Below are positions 49,263-60,099 of a stretch of 64,000 bases of DNA, piece by piece. Source of the DNA: Oscheius tipulae (lineage: Eukaryota; Nematoda; Chromadorea; Rhabditida; Rhabditidae); assembly GCA_037178975.1 (NCBI GenBank), contig JASJZH010000002.1, positions 5,941,501-6,005,500 on the forward strand. Reading direction: 5' to 3'. The first letter of the stretch is position 1. Each line of letters starts with the position of its first letter. Under the pieces are notes generated by a model. That model was not told the origin of the DNA. It saw nothing but the letters and a program-made list of their open reading frames with translations, and ran no database searches. The position numbers and the translations under genes were made by a program.

Positions 49263-50520
49263 TCAGCACCGAAGTCCTTGAGCAACACCCATGAAGACAC
49301 CGAACGAACCGCCAGATTGAGCCACTATCTTGCCGGTCTGAAATTGAAGAAAATGTCGGCTAAATTGTGGATAGAAAAAAGAAACATTTCTTGGAAATAA
49401 CACAACGATTGTAGATGTGAGAGCCTCTACAAACATGTTGCAATATTTCAGTATTCATTCGATCATTTTTGTCTATTTTCCAGCCACTCGAGTCATTCGG
49501 CCGTTTTATGAGGCGGCTTCTCGCATACTTTCCGTTTTTTAATTTAACTCATTTTATTGAAACTCGCTAAAAGTTGAGAAAGTGAGGAGAAAAGAAAGAA
49601 AAACTCAATTTGCGACTACAAATGGGATTATATCGAATGGCTTGGCTTTCTTTCAAAGTACTACCAGGTTGACTGGACCTAAGTAGAAGAGTTTTTTGCT
49701 GCAAACAATTGATACAAGCAGCAATAACTAGTTTTTTGCTTTCACTGTTTCAGTTTTTTTTACTAAAAACTTTGGTTTTTTTAGTCTTCAAATAACAATA
49801 AAACTCTTACTGTTTTTTTTAAACTCTGTACTCAATTACGAATTGTTTCGGGCATCAATAAAGAACTTTTTGTGCAAAAAGATTTTTGGAAACAAAAGAA
49901 AGTTAACCAACAAGTTTCTACTAGTTTCAGCAGAAACATCGCGGGCTATGGCGTCGTTTCTGTCGGTTATCAGCAAAATATGGAGGGTTAGAGCTTTTAT
50001 GAGTACGTCTCGACTATTTCAAAAGAAAAATACGATGTTTTTGGGGAGAAAATGTCTAGCAAGTGAAAAAAGATCGACCAAAAGGCGTGAGACTACAAAA
50101 CTTGGATGTTTACTTGCGGTTTCGCTCTTTTTCAAGAAAACAGTTGAAACAGAACATCAGTTCATCTTGCGTGACAAGCATGGCCAAACTGACACTGTAA
50201 TTCGCTTCTGTCAGCTTGGCACTTTTGGGAGAGAGGTTTTGCAGCTGTTCAATGAATTTTATGGAAGATTTCTCGTTGAAAGTAAGAAAAAACTAAAAGA
50301 ATACCTGAATCAAAAGCTCCTTTCCTCGCAGCCCCATCCGAATAGCACTGAATCCTCCTAATAAAACTCCTGTTGCTCCTCCGATCATGCAGCCCATCAT
50401 TACTCCCATACGGATCTGGAAACGTCACGGAGTGGAAAAGAACTAAGGAGTACAAACCTTTTGAAAACACGTCGGTGCTCCGCCGCCTGGAACTCCAACA
50501 TGTCCTCCAACTGGTGGCAT
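49263..50520 (-). CDS. romo1: Romo1, mitochondrial inner-membrane protein (reactive oxygen species modulator 1)
   Basis: Three exons: 50458-50520, 50305-50415, 49263-49337, all phase 0, giving 82 residues against 79 in mammals. The N-terminus is Gly/Pro-rich and ends APTCFQK. The first helix is MGVMMGCMIGGATGVLLGG, then FSAIRMGLRGKEL. The second part is TGKIVAQSGGSFGVFMG, ending GLRC. These glycine-rich helices and conserved cysteines match the Romo1/Mgr2 family; in yeast the relative is a TIM23 subunit. The second intron is 967 bp and contains a 172-codon open frame on the other strand. The gene is divergent from rpa-2 with 741 bp between start codons. Confidence 0.92.
49843..50361 (+). other. 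172-codon open frame nested in the Romo1 intron, opposite strand
   Basis: Open for 516 bases in AT-rich DNA, from a TTG; the first ATG in frame is at 49948 (MASFLSVISKIWRVRAF). The translation is Lys/Phe/Arg-rich with a more ordinary C-terminal third (HGQTDTVIRFCQLGTFGRE). Its 3' end overlaps the second Romo1 exon antisense. There is no recognised domain; a random open frame is possible. Confidence 0.25.
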
Positions 50521-51261
50521 TTTCTAAAACTTTGGAGATGTTTTTAGCGTAAAATCGGGAAGGAATAGCAAGAGAAGACGAATTGCATAAGGTTGAAGTA
50601 CAAACTGATGAAGATACGCAAAACTACGTGAGACGGGCTGTATAGAAGATGATAACAAATTTTTGAAGTAAACAAAGTTGATTTCGATAATAACAAGGAG
50701 AAATGATGATACTGTTTTGTATAAGAAAGAGATAGACAGAGCCATTTTTTATGCAAGCAGCTGGTGGTTGTCCTAAATTTGTATAACGGGCATGTTAAAC
50801 AGCTCATTTTGCAGATGTTTTATTGCACAAAATCTAGATTCTAGAAAACTGAAAAGAAGAGGGGAGAACAAGATAGAAGCGAGGAAAAAATAAAAGTAAA
50901 AGTTTGAATTGTCGCCAGTTTTTTTTTTTTACAGTAGTTCAAGTATTCAACAGCAAAGTTTCCGCCAAAACAAGCCACGTAAACGGCATTTTCTCCATTT
51001 TTCTCTCGGTTTTCGTCTTATTTCCAGGCTAGTTTTTTTTAAAATAATTTCCTTGCTTTTTGGTATAAAATCCGCTTCAAAAGCGTAGAGAATTACTACC
51101 TCTATTTTCCGGTTACGGTAGACAAGCGCGCGAAACCTGGGATTGTTCGAAACCCAATGAGGTTGTGAAAGACTATCCACCTATTTTTTTTATCTACAGC
51201 TGTGCTCTGTTTGTATCTTTATTAATTTATCTCTCACACCTGTATACTTCCAGAGAATAAA

Positions 51262-52525
51262 ATGGCCTGGAACGAGTCCTTCTCCCACGACGGCGGCTGG
51301 GGAGCTGGGGAAACTTCCTTCGCCACTTCTGGTGAGTTTTTCTCGGTCTATTTGACGCAGTTCATGTAATTTAGGACCCAAGAAGGATTCGGCTTCGTCC
51401 CGGACAGCCGACAAGCTCAACGTGCCGGTGACGATCAGTGATCTCGTAGATGGGGCCAGTCCAGACGAGAAATATGTCATGGGAGACTATGCCTTCGGAA
51501 ATGTCGGTTTTCTTCCTACTTCCCCACAAATCTTATACAATTGGACCTGCTCATCCACACTCTTCAGGTTCTAACGATCGGGGTCGTGAGATCGTTCCAG
51601 GAGACGGACGCGACGATCTCGTACGTCATCTACGACCCGGCCAACGAGTCCAAGGAATACAGCGCCATCCACTTTTTTGGCATTGAAGGAAAAGAAAACT
51701 CGCGTCCGCTTGTCGAAGGAACCCGGGTCCAGGTTACCGGAAAGCTGAGACATCTTAGCGACGACTATGGTCAGTTTTATAATTTCTCGTCAAAATACGG
51801 CTTTAGGAATAATGGCCTTCGACATCAGAGAGGTCGAAAATGACCAGGAATACAAGGCCTTTACGCTGGAAGCCAAAATTTCGAAGATCTACTTCACGAA
51901 GAATGTCTCCAGTCTTCTCCAGAACGGACGGGCCGACTGTCTGAAAGGAACCTGTGCCGGAGTCCCAGCACCCAAAGAAGGCTCTTCTTCGACTTCCTAC
52001 AATCCGCAGGGCGTTAGTTCTTGCTTCGTTTTCCATCAATTAACCAAATGCAGAGCAACTTTGTCAACAGCCAGCAGCCGCGAATCTACAACAACACACC
52101 GGCGCCGGCCCAGACGTCCAACCACAGCGGAATCGCCGGCCAACGCGGCAAGATTCTCGAGGTCCTCGAGACTGGCAGGGATTCCTATGGAGAGAACGGC
52201 ATGAGCATTGACGAGATCAAGCAGGTTCGTTCCTCTCTCCCGTTCCTTCTCAGCCCAAATTCTGCGGTAGCAATCAGTGTGACAATGAACGGGGAAGCAT
52301 ACCACCCAGACAAAATATAGAGCGATCAAGAAGATACAATATGGGTCAAGTTGGCACATACAGTAGGTGACAGCTAAAACTTCTGTAGGATGTTTCTAAA
52401 ACACATATTTTCAGAAAATTGGATCCATGAATATCGGTCAGCTGCGCGGCGATCTCGACTTTCTCGTCAGCGAGGGCCACATCTACGCCACAATCAACGA
52501 CGACAACTTTGCCCTCATCGGCTAG
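51262..52525 (+). CDS. rpa-2: Replication protein A 32-kDa subunit (RPA2)
   Basis: Middle subunit of the nuclear single-stranded-DNA-binding complex used in replication and repair. Six exons: 51262-51331, 51375-51502, 51568-51769, 51807-52012, 52054-52224, 52415-52525; phases agree, 295 residues. The Gly/Ser-rich N-terminal tail is the usual phosphorylation region. An OB fold follows (VLTIGVVRSFQETDATISY, VTGKLRHLSDDYG), then a linker and a C-terminal winged helix (GENGMSIDEIKQ, GQLRGDLDFLVSEGHIY, ending FALIG). CTTCCAG lies ten bases before the ATG, consistent with trans-splicing. Confidence 0.93.
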
Positions 52526-52751
52526 AAGAAGACGGTGACGACGAAACGTCCGATCCTCATTTTGGCCTTGTAAATTTGACGCGCTTTTGACTAAATCATC
52601 CTTTCCACTTGAACTCTTATAAAAAGACAATAAGTTCTTCGCATCTTCCACACAGCGCAGGAAGAAAAGCCATCGGCTAATCCGGCTCATCGTCCCGCCC
52701 CGAAGTGTCAGGATCCCGTTCCACCTTTTGGGGCCCCATTCGGTCACCTTC

Positions 52752-54541
52752 ATGCTGTCCTTAATCGTCACTTTCCTTCTAATCGTTGGCTGTCGAGGTG
52801 AATTTATTGTCACTTATGTTGAAACAGGTCTCTTTCCAATTATTTCGGAGTAAGAAACTGTCCTTAAGCCGATAAGCCTATTTTTTGAAGGATTTGGAAT
52901 ATCGAAGAACAGTTGTGACATTTTACGATGTTCCCGGACTGACCGCAAACGAGATTTAAGCAAGGGACAATAAAGTTTCGCGATGAAGTACAGGGCGATC
53001 TCAGAATAGATCAGAGAAGTTCGTAGGACGGAGTTTTTGGAGAAATTTACCTGGCGTTTCTCCAATACTTTTGCCGATAAGTGCTAAACAATTTGAGGAG
53101 AATTGTCAGTTTGGTCGCCCCGAGGACGAAAATTCTTCTGCGAGACATCTAGCTTCTATTTTGCGCTACAATTTTCCTGCTGTAGCCGTTCTCCTACGCA
53201 CAACGTTTTTTGGCCAAACACCTTTTATCAGACATACTTTGTTCGTCAGAGAAATAGGTAATTTAAATATCCTACCTTTATAATTGACAAGTCGTTCGTC
53301 TGCGACACATGCCAACTCTAATCTGGGATAAAATTTAACAGTGTTTGTTACTCCGCCAGAAGCGTAAGCGACTGGTACTTGCTATAACTAACGCCAACTG
53401 ATTGCGTTATTTCAGCCCAGGAGCTCCAGTCTGGTCAATACCATCTTCCACCTCGTCCGGACATTTTGAACCCTGTCCAGCAACCTTCTCCGTTTATTCA
53501 GCAGTATTCTCAACCGTTCCAGCCTGCTTCTTATCTACCTGTTCAACCCATTCAGGCAACCCAACCCTCTCCTCAATTCCCTCCTATTCCACCAGCTCCC
53601 ACAGCTCCTCCTCAGATCCCTCTGGCCCCTACTTTTCCGCCAAATTCTTATACTCAGCCCCAGCCTAATCCAATTCCTTATCAGCTCCCATCCTACGTCC
53701 CCCCTTCCAATCCCTTAGCTCCAAGCCCGTTTCCTAGCTCCGGATGTACTCTCGGCTGTCCCCAACCACAGTATGTCATGGGAACTGACGGGAACAGCTA
53801 TCAGTACAGTGGTCAAGCGGCTGTAGCTGCTCCAGTAGCTACTGGAGCTGGAGCGGGAGCTGCTGCTGGAACTGAAACGGAGGTTGGTCATATGTACCTT
53901 TTTTAAGGGGAGACGGTAATTTATTCGAAGCAGTACCAGTAGTCAGCAACTTTCGTAGCCGGCAAAATCGGTTGAGACGCCATATACTACGGCAAGAGTG
54001 ACATTTTCCAATATCTGACAAAGCGTTATCTGAACACCAGAATGAGAAGGGTTTTGTAAGCAAGTCTTACGCTTACAAAGAAATAGAAGTCGACATGGTT
54101 GTACTCAACTGCTGCCGGTACAAGCTGAGCAGCACAAAGAGATAGTTTCCACGGGGGTAAAGCGTTATGTTGCGAACACAGTGGAACCGATGGTGCTCTT
54201 GTACTTTGTGAAGTAGTTGACGAGTCAGCCTGTTAACGTGTCACAAGGACAAGATGGCATTTGGGTGGAGCGTGCTTTCGGCGCGGCAGAGACAATACCG
54301 CCCGGCCTCATACAGTATGAATTGCAAATTTCAGGAAGCGACAACCAAGGGACCTCCCAATCGTTTCAACGAGGCCGGCTGGGAGACTGACGACAACGGA
54401 AATGTCTATGTAGGCAATGATGACGCCAAACTGTATCTAATCTCGGTTGGATCTTTCTGGCCCTTCCCCAAAGACTACCGTAAGAAGAGATCACTTCCCG
54501 GTCCTTCTCTCGAACAATTGCTCGGATTCTCTAAAATGTAA
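52752..54541 (+). CDS. Secreted Pro/Gln-rich protein with C-terminal dibasic site, 239 residues
   Basis: Exons 52752-52797, 53416-53882 and 54335-54541, phases 1 and 0. Exon 1 is almost only a signal peptide (MLSLIVTFLLIVGC). Exon 2 is rich in Pro, Gln and Ala (PVQPIQATQPSPQFPPIPPA), with a Cys pair in GCTLGCPQPQYV and an Ala/Gly-rich end. Exon 3 is more ordinary (NRFNEAGWETDDNGNVY, LYLISVGSFWPFPKDY) and ends with RKKR followed by a 16-residue tail SLPGPSLEQLLGFSKM. The RKKR site fits cleavage by a furin-like protease. The gene starts 226 bp after the rpa-2 stop on the same strand. No family recognised; extracellular matrix or cuticle is a guess. Confidence 0.65.
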
Positions 54542-54684
54542 TAACTACACACTCCAGGTCAATTACTGCTCATATATGCTAAGTAAATGTGTTATTAATG
54601 AGAGACGAATGATGTCAAGAGGAAAGAGGGAAAGATAACGAAAACTGTTTAACAGTCTACACGTGTCTCGGAAGATGAAAAGGA

Positions 54685-55037
54685 TCAGCAGTCGTCATTA
54701 TTGGTCATGGGGAGGTCTCCAAGTTGGAGGGTGGCGATCATCTCATCCAGATGTTGGCTAGGACCGATGTAGCGCTTGTTCCGGGATGGGGAGTCGACTG
54801 CTAAATCTCAGTTAAACGTTGAATCGGAACGTCACTGCCACTGTCACTGTCAAACCAACCTTTAATGTGACATCTAACTCTGGTGTTCATCTGCTGCAGT
54901 TTGTCGATACTGTCCCGAAGCAGATTGATCCGTTCAAGTACCAGAGACGGAGCCAGTTCGCGTTGTGACAGAAGGGGATTGCTGCAGACGGAGGCCAGAA
55001 GAGAGCCGAGCAACACGAGCAGCGGGAACCAAGTCAT
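54685..55037 (-). CDS. Small secreted peptide-precursor-like protein, about 105 residues
   Basis: Exon 1 (54836-55037) starts with ATG four bases after TTTTCAG and encodes a strong signal peptide (MTWFPLLVLLGSLLASVCS), then a helical stretch (LVLERINLLRDSIDKLQQM). Exon 2 (54685-54800) carries SPSRNKRYIGPSQHLDEM and ends NNDDC. The join uses a 35-nt intron (54801-54835) and keeps frame. Read-through of exon 1 would stop 11 codons later, and other joins are possible. The NKR site between two parts is what a neuropeptide or hormone precursor would show. No family recognised. It is tail-to-tail with the 52752-54541 gene, 143 bp apart. Confidence 0.55.
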
Positions 55038-57244
55038 ATTTCTGAAAAGATGAAGATAGAAAGGGGTGGAGACTAGTGGCTATACATAGTCAAGGTGAGA
55101 GAGGAGAAAACATTACTTGATTATGGCATAATAGAACTTGGTCCTTGGGAAGTTTAATGCTACTGTAGACGCATAAATTGCGGGAGGATAAGTTTAGATT
55201 GCAGAAACTATGTAACTGGAATGTTCCAAACAAGAGATTTTTGGTCGAGAGAAAGCAAAAAATAGAACGTAGTTAGTATACCTCAAGATTTGTTTATTGT
55301 ATCGTTGTAACCTAATTCGTAGGAGGTGTTGCACCTGACCGACATCACTTTCCAGAGTCAGACAAGACAATATGTGGACAGACTGTTGTGAATCGCAGTG
55401 TCTGGTTGTCTTTTTTTCTTACTGGTATCTTCTAAGAAAGGTCAACAGATTTTGTGTATCCTCTTGGATGAGCAATCTTTTTTAATAGACTCATCGTGCA
55501 TGAGCAATTGCAAAGCCCAATGTCACTTGAGAACGGTCAGGAGGATCAGACTACATTCTCTTTGGAACATAGTGTACAGTAATAGCAAGCTCCAAGTAGA
55601 GTCGTTGAAACTTCGTTAGGCTATCAAAGTTTAGTACAGCGGACACAGCTGGTAGCACAGCTCTTCTATATGTTCGGGTATAGTCAACGTGATCGCAAAA
55701 TGGCATGGAGTCACATCTGTTCAAATTTACACCTGCTCAAACTATGACTCAAGAAGATTCCAATAATCTTATCCTGTCATATCCAAGCTGTGAGCTCAGT
55801 CAGAGGGTATTGGATACTGTACTACGTACAAGCCCTGAACTTCTAGCTAGTCTAAAGAGACAGTCAGTCATCGGATGGTAGTCTTTTGCACAGTTAGAGT
55901 CATTCAGCTTACAGACTATTCGCGGGGCAAGGACAAGGTTTCCACTATTGAGAGGGGTTTGGTACACTGAACAAAGAACGAACAAGAACTCTGAATAGTA
56001 ACTGGGTTGAAACTATGAGAGTCAAGCGAGTAGCATTGGTCTAACGTGGAGACATCTTGCTTTGCGCCAAGTTCCGAAGCTAAAAAAGCTGGTCAACCTA
56101 AAGATGTCCATTAATTAGGACCTCTTTATAGTAACAATTCGAGTGGGAGGGTCAATCAGTACAGAGAACCTCTGCAACTGACGTCCCTTTAGTTGTTCGG
56201 TCAGGCAATGATGAGGGGTGGGGTATCCCAATTAAACTCTGGCGGGGTGAGAAAGGTGCCATTGAAGGGAAGGTTGATTGGTCTTCTTGGAGCGTTCCAA
56301 TGCAGTGACGGGAGTCATTATCAGAGCAGTCCGAAAGAGAGAGAAGAGAGAGAACCACATCTGACTAATATTCCCGAACTGATAGCCTGACTAGTCATTC
56401 CAGCTGAATAACCGATATGGACAGGTGAACATGAAACGGAAATAGTCAGAGGAAATCACGACAGGCTAGACCCTGATTTTCAGGGTTGACCAGTTTTGAA
56501 ATGAGGGGCTGTTTTGAGAACAAGGGCTTATATAGTAGAAGACCGGGTGATTGACGACGTGTCCGGGTGGGTGGGGGTTACAAATTGAAATTCTCTTGGT
56601 TTTGTTCTCCTACCCGTAGCCCCTCGGGAGGATATTCCCACACAGACGACCCGTCTCTCTCTCTCTCACCCCCCGCTGACGTGACCCTTGAAGATGAATT
56701 CCTGCTTTTTGATCTCTCAGAATTTCATGCACGAGAGACCGATAACCTTGCTGTACGTACAGCCAAGAGGAAGTTCAAGACACCTGTCGGAAGTAGTCTT
56801 GAAATAGACATACGAGAGATTAAATATGGAAAATCGTGTTAGAGAGAAGAGTGCAAAGTGATTTCTGACTTTCGCTCCAATCGGAAGTTACTTTTGCATG
56901 ACGAGTAGGAGACTTCCAATTTTGGAAAGAGTTGCAAAGGCTTTTCTGAAGTGGGATCAGAAGAGCAGAGAAGGTGGACAGAGAGAGACATAGAGACAAG
57001 ACGCAGAGTCACAGAGAGAGTGATGCAGAGTCATAAAGTTTTCTTTTGTTTTATGGTGATTGGATGTTACATGAACATGAATGACGCTGGGGAAGTGCTC
57101 CTCCAATTTCTACTTGTGTCCCCTCTCGGCTATCGTGTTTAATGTCACCAGAGCAAGAGGATATGTCGAACCTTTGTGGCTTTTGGTCTTTCCGACTGAG
57201 AACATCATGATATTTATTACTCTGAGGAACAGATTGCAAATCGT
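55038..57244. other. No gene recognised
   Basis: 2.2 kb between two minus-strand genes. Open frames such as 56567-56842 (plus) show no domain. Contains a CT-rich run near 56650-56670 and GAGACAGA-type low-complexity DNA around 56975-57030. It probably includes the promoter of the 54685-55037 gene. Confidence 0.4.
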
Positions 57245-58382
57245 CTAAAAGTCGTCAGGAAGAGGCTGCCACGGGTCGCCATGAACCCAAGTGATGGGAA
57301 AGCCGTCGATGGTCTTGACCTGAGGCAGAAGAGACACGAGTCGCTGACGGTAAATCGGCTTGGTGCTATAGATCGGGGAGGCCTCGAAGACGACATTGCG
57401 CAGAGAGGACACCTTTTCCAGCTTCTGGATCTCTTTCCAGTCATCCAGCTTGTTCTTCCTCAGATAGAGACTGACCAGACAGGGCAGATGGAAGACGCCG
57501 TCGATTCGCTCGATCAGATTGTCGTTGAGATCCAGATGTTTCAGCTTCGGCTTCTGCCCCAGGTTCATGATCTCTCTGATACCGTTCTGATGCAGTTCCA
57601 GATGCTCAAGCTTCGTCAGAGAGTCGATTCCGCCAATTTCAGTGATGCAGTTGCCGGGAAGACTCAGCTCGTACAGCTGAGAGAGACTGTCTAGGCCCTC
57701 GATCCGTCGAATCTGATTGGCACCCAGAAAGAGCTTCTTCAAGTTGACCAACGTCTCCAGATTCTCCAACTTGGCTACGCGATTGTCTCCCAGCTCCAGA
57801 AGTTCCAGGTTTGTAAGCTGAAAATAGACAGTAGAGAAATAGCGACATGGAGATAAAGAAACGGATAGACCGAGACACAGAAACACAGAGAGACCCAGAG
57901 ATAGAGAGACAGATAAGACAGAGAGACAAATAGACTCACCTTCTTGATTCCCTCGATGACCCTAATCTTGTTGTGGATGAGAAAGAGTTCCTTGAGCTTG
58001 GTCAGCGTCTCCAGTCCTTCCATTTTCGCAATCCGATTGTACGAAAGATCCAGCTGCTCCAGATTCGGCACAGCCTCGAGTCCCTCGATCCGTTCAATCT
58101 GATTATCGTACAGATTCAGTTGGGTCAACTTGTCCAGTCCGCGAAGAGTCGGGATCTGCTTGAAAAGATTCCAGCGAAGAGTGAGGCTCTCAAGCTGGCT
58201 AGCCTGCTCCAGACGACCAATCTGCGTCAGACGATGGCGCGTAAAATCCAAATCAGTGGCTTTCGCATCGAATTCGAGCTCTAAGCGTGTTCTGTTTGGG
58301 GACCATGGATCGACCTACCGATATTCTCCTTGACAATTTTGTCGCCGCCTTCGTTGGAACGAACGACTTCCGCCGAAAACAT
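57245..58382 (-). CDS. sds-22: Protein phosphatase 1 regulatory subunit SDS22
   Basis: Leucine-rich-repeat partner of PP1, nuclear and cytoplasmic, needed for mitosis and PP1 targeting. Exons 58319-58382, 57940-58280 and 57245-57817; phases 1 and 0; 325 residues, the usual size. There are about eleven tandem 22-residue SDS22-like repeats (for example LTQLNLYDNQIERIEGLEAV, LKHLDLNDNLIERIDGVFHL). The C-terminal cap has the typical IYSTKPIYRQRLVSLLPQV and ends DDF. The second intron (57818-57939) consists almost wholly of GAGACAGA-type low-complexity sequence. Confidence 0.95.
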
Positions 58383-60099
58383 CCTGACGACTGAGTATAG
58401 TTACAGAGAAAACGGGAGGCTGATATGTTTGAGTCAAAAAGTTAATTGCCTAGTTTCTAATCAATTGGTTCCATAGGAACAACAGCTTTCAAATCTTTGA
58501 AACAAGTGCTACGAACTAATTATAGGGCGCGCCTCATAACATAAATTCTAGTCGATTTTTCGCGTAGATACTCTACTTTTTAGGCTTTTCGGTGTCCTGC
58601 AAACTTGTAAGCAGATAAAGCTCTACATGTTTGTAGAGCATCACAAAATTCATAAGTTGAAACTTCTGCCCGAAAGTTGAGAAACAAAGTACTAGGCTTG
58701 GGTGGGAAAGTGTAGTGTCCAGTAACGATTTCCAGCAACTGTACCTATCGCAACCCAGTTATTTGCATGACAGAACCCATTTACCTGAGACACTGGACCA
58801 GACCTTCAACTGTAGCTTAACTAATGCTCACATGTTATTTCACAGTATAGATCCCACCAAAAGGACAATGTGTTTGATGTAGTTTACCCCAATATCTTCA
58901 ACAATTTTGTATACTGCCAAATTATCAGTTTTGGACAATTATTATTACAGTCTCCCTTAAAAGACGACCACTGTACGCAATTGCCCGTCAGTTGGGGATG
59001 ACGCCGCGAAAGGGCACTTTTCGAACCCACACCTGTCTCTGTTCCTTCCGTCTCCCATCTTATCGTCTCCCGATCTTGACATTTACTGTTTTTTGACTGT
59101 TCGTTTCTCTTCGACGCTTTTGTTGTAGTTATTTAATTGTGTTCTCTTACTATAAGCCTTTTTGTACTCTCTCCCTATCCGATAGGACTCTCACCTTTTC
59201 CAACCCAGTCTTTAGCAGTGTCTCCATCTGACATTTTTATCTCCGATATGTTTTTTTCTCACACTTCCAGTCCGGATTAGGTTGCGCCCTGTTGGACAGT
59301 ATGTTGGCGCGAAATTCAAAAGGCGCGTGGGTAGGCGGCTACATGAAAGGAAGCACACAGGACGCTGGGCCTCACTTGTCGACCTGATCAATATAACCCA
59401 CATCCTCCTCTATCGTATCTTGTATAGGGGTCATCTGGCCCCTTCACATCTGCTCCAACCCACAATGTCACATGTGGAATTCGACTCCACACAGCCCCCA
59501 GGTTTTTCGCATCCAGCGCCATTGATAACGAAAGAGAGAGAGAGACGGCACCCCCACACCTTTCTGAAGTCTTTTGTTCTTTTTTCTTGTTTTCCATTGA
59601 ACTATGTGGGGCTGCAAATAGCCTGTATCCTCTGTCCTTTCCCACCAGCTGGTCATCCAACTAATGTCTTTTGTCCATGTATTCTACCAGCTGGATATTT
59701 CCTCTGGGTTTTGAATGGCATCTCTTGGCACAAGTCTGTCTCTCTGTCTCTGTCTTACCACGTCCGATAACTACCGTCAAGTCGGTCTCCTTTTAAGTCC
59801 CGGTCATTCAGACTGCCGAAATGACCTCCACCAGCTTCTGGGTCGCTTTAGAAAAGCAGACAGTCTTCTTTTCGCGTCGCCGCTCACGATCTCAAGAGAG
59901 AGATTTGTGTTTGATTTGTATTTGTTCTGCTCTCTCCGATCCATGTCATCTACGTAATTGCTGCTGCCTTTGCTTAACGATCTTTGCCGCAACTTTACTT
60001 GTCGTATCTCCCGCTGCGCGCTCCTAGCGTCCCAAGAGGCCTTTCTTGCGCAACTTGTGTGGTCATTTAGTGTGTGCTTACGAGTCGTCTTACAGGCTA
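58383..60099. other. Divergent upstream region of sds-22 and the coiled-coil gene
   Basis: 1.7 kb between two divergent genes. Open frames at 59282-59770 and 59388-59660 overlap on opposite strands and show no domains. TTACAG at 60091-60095 precedes the next start codon. Otherwise nothing was recognised. Confidence 0.4.
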
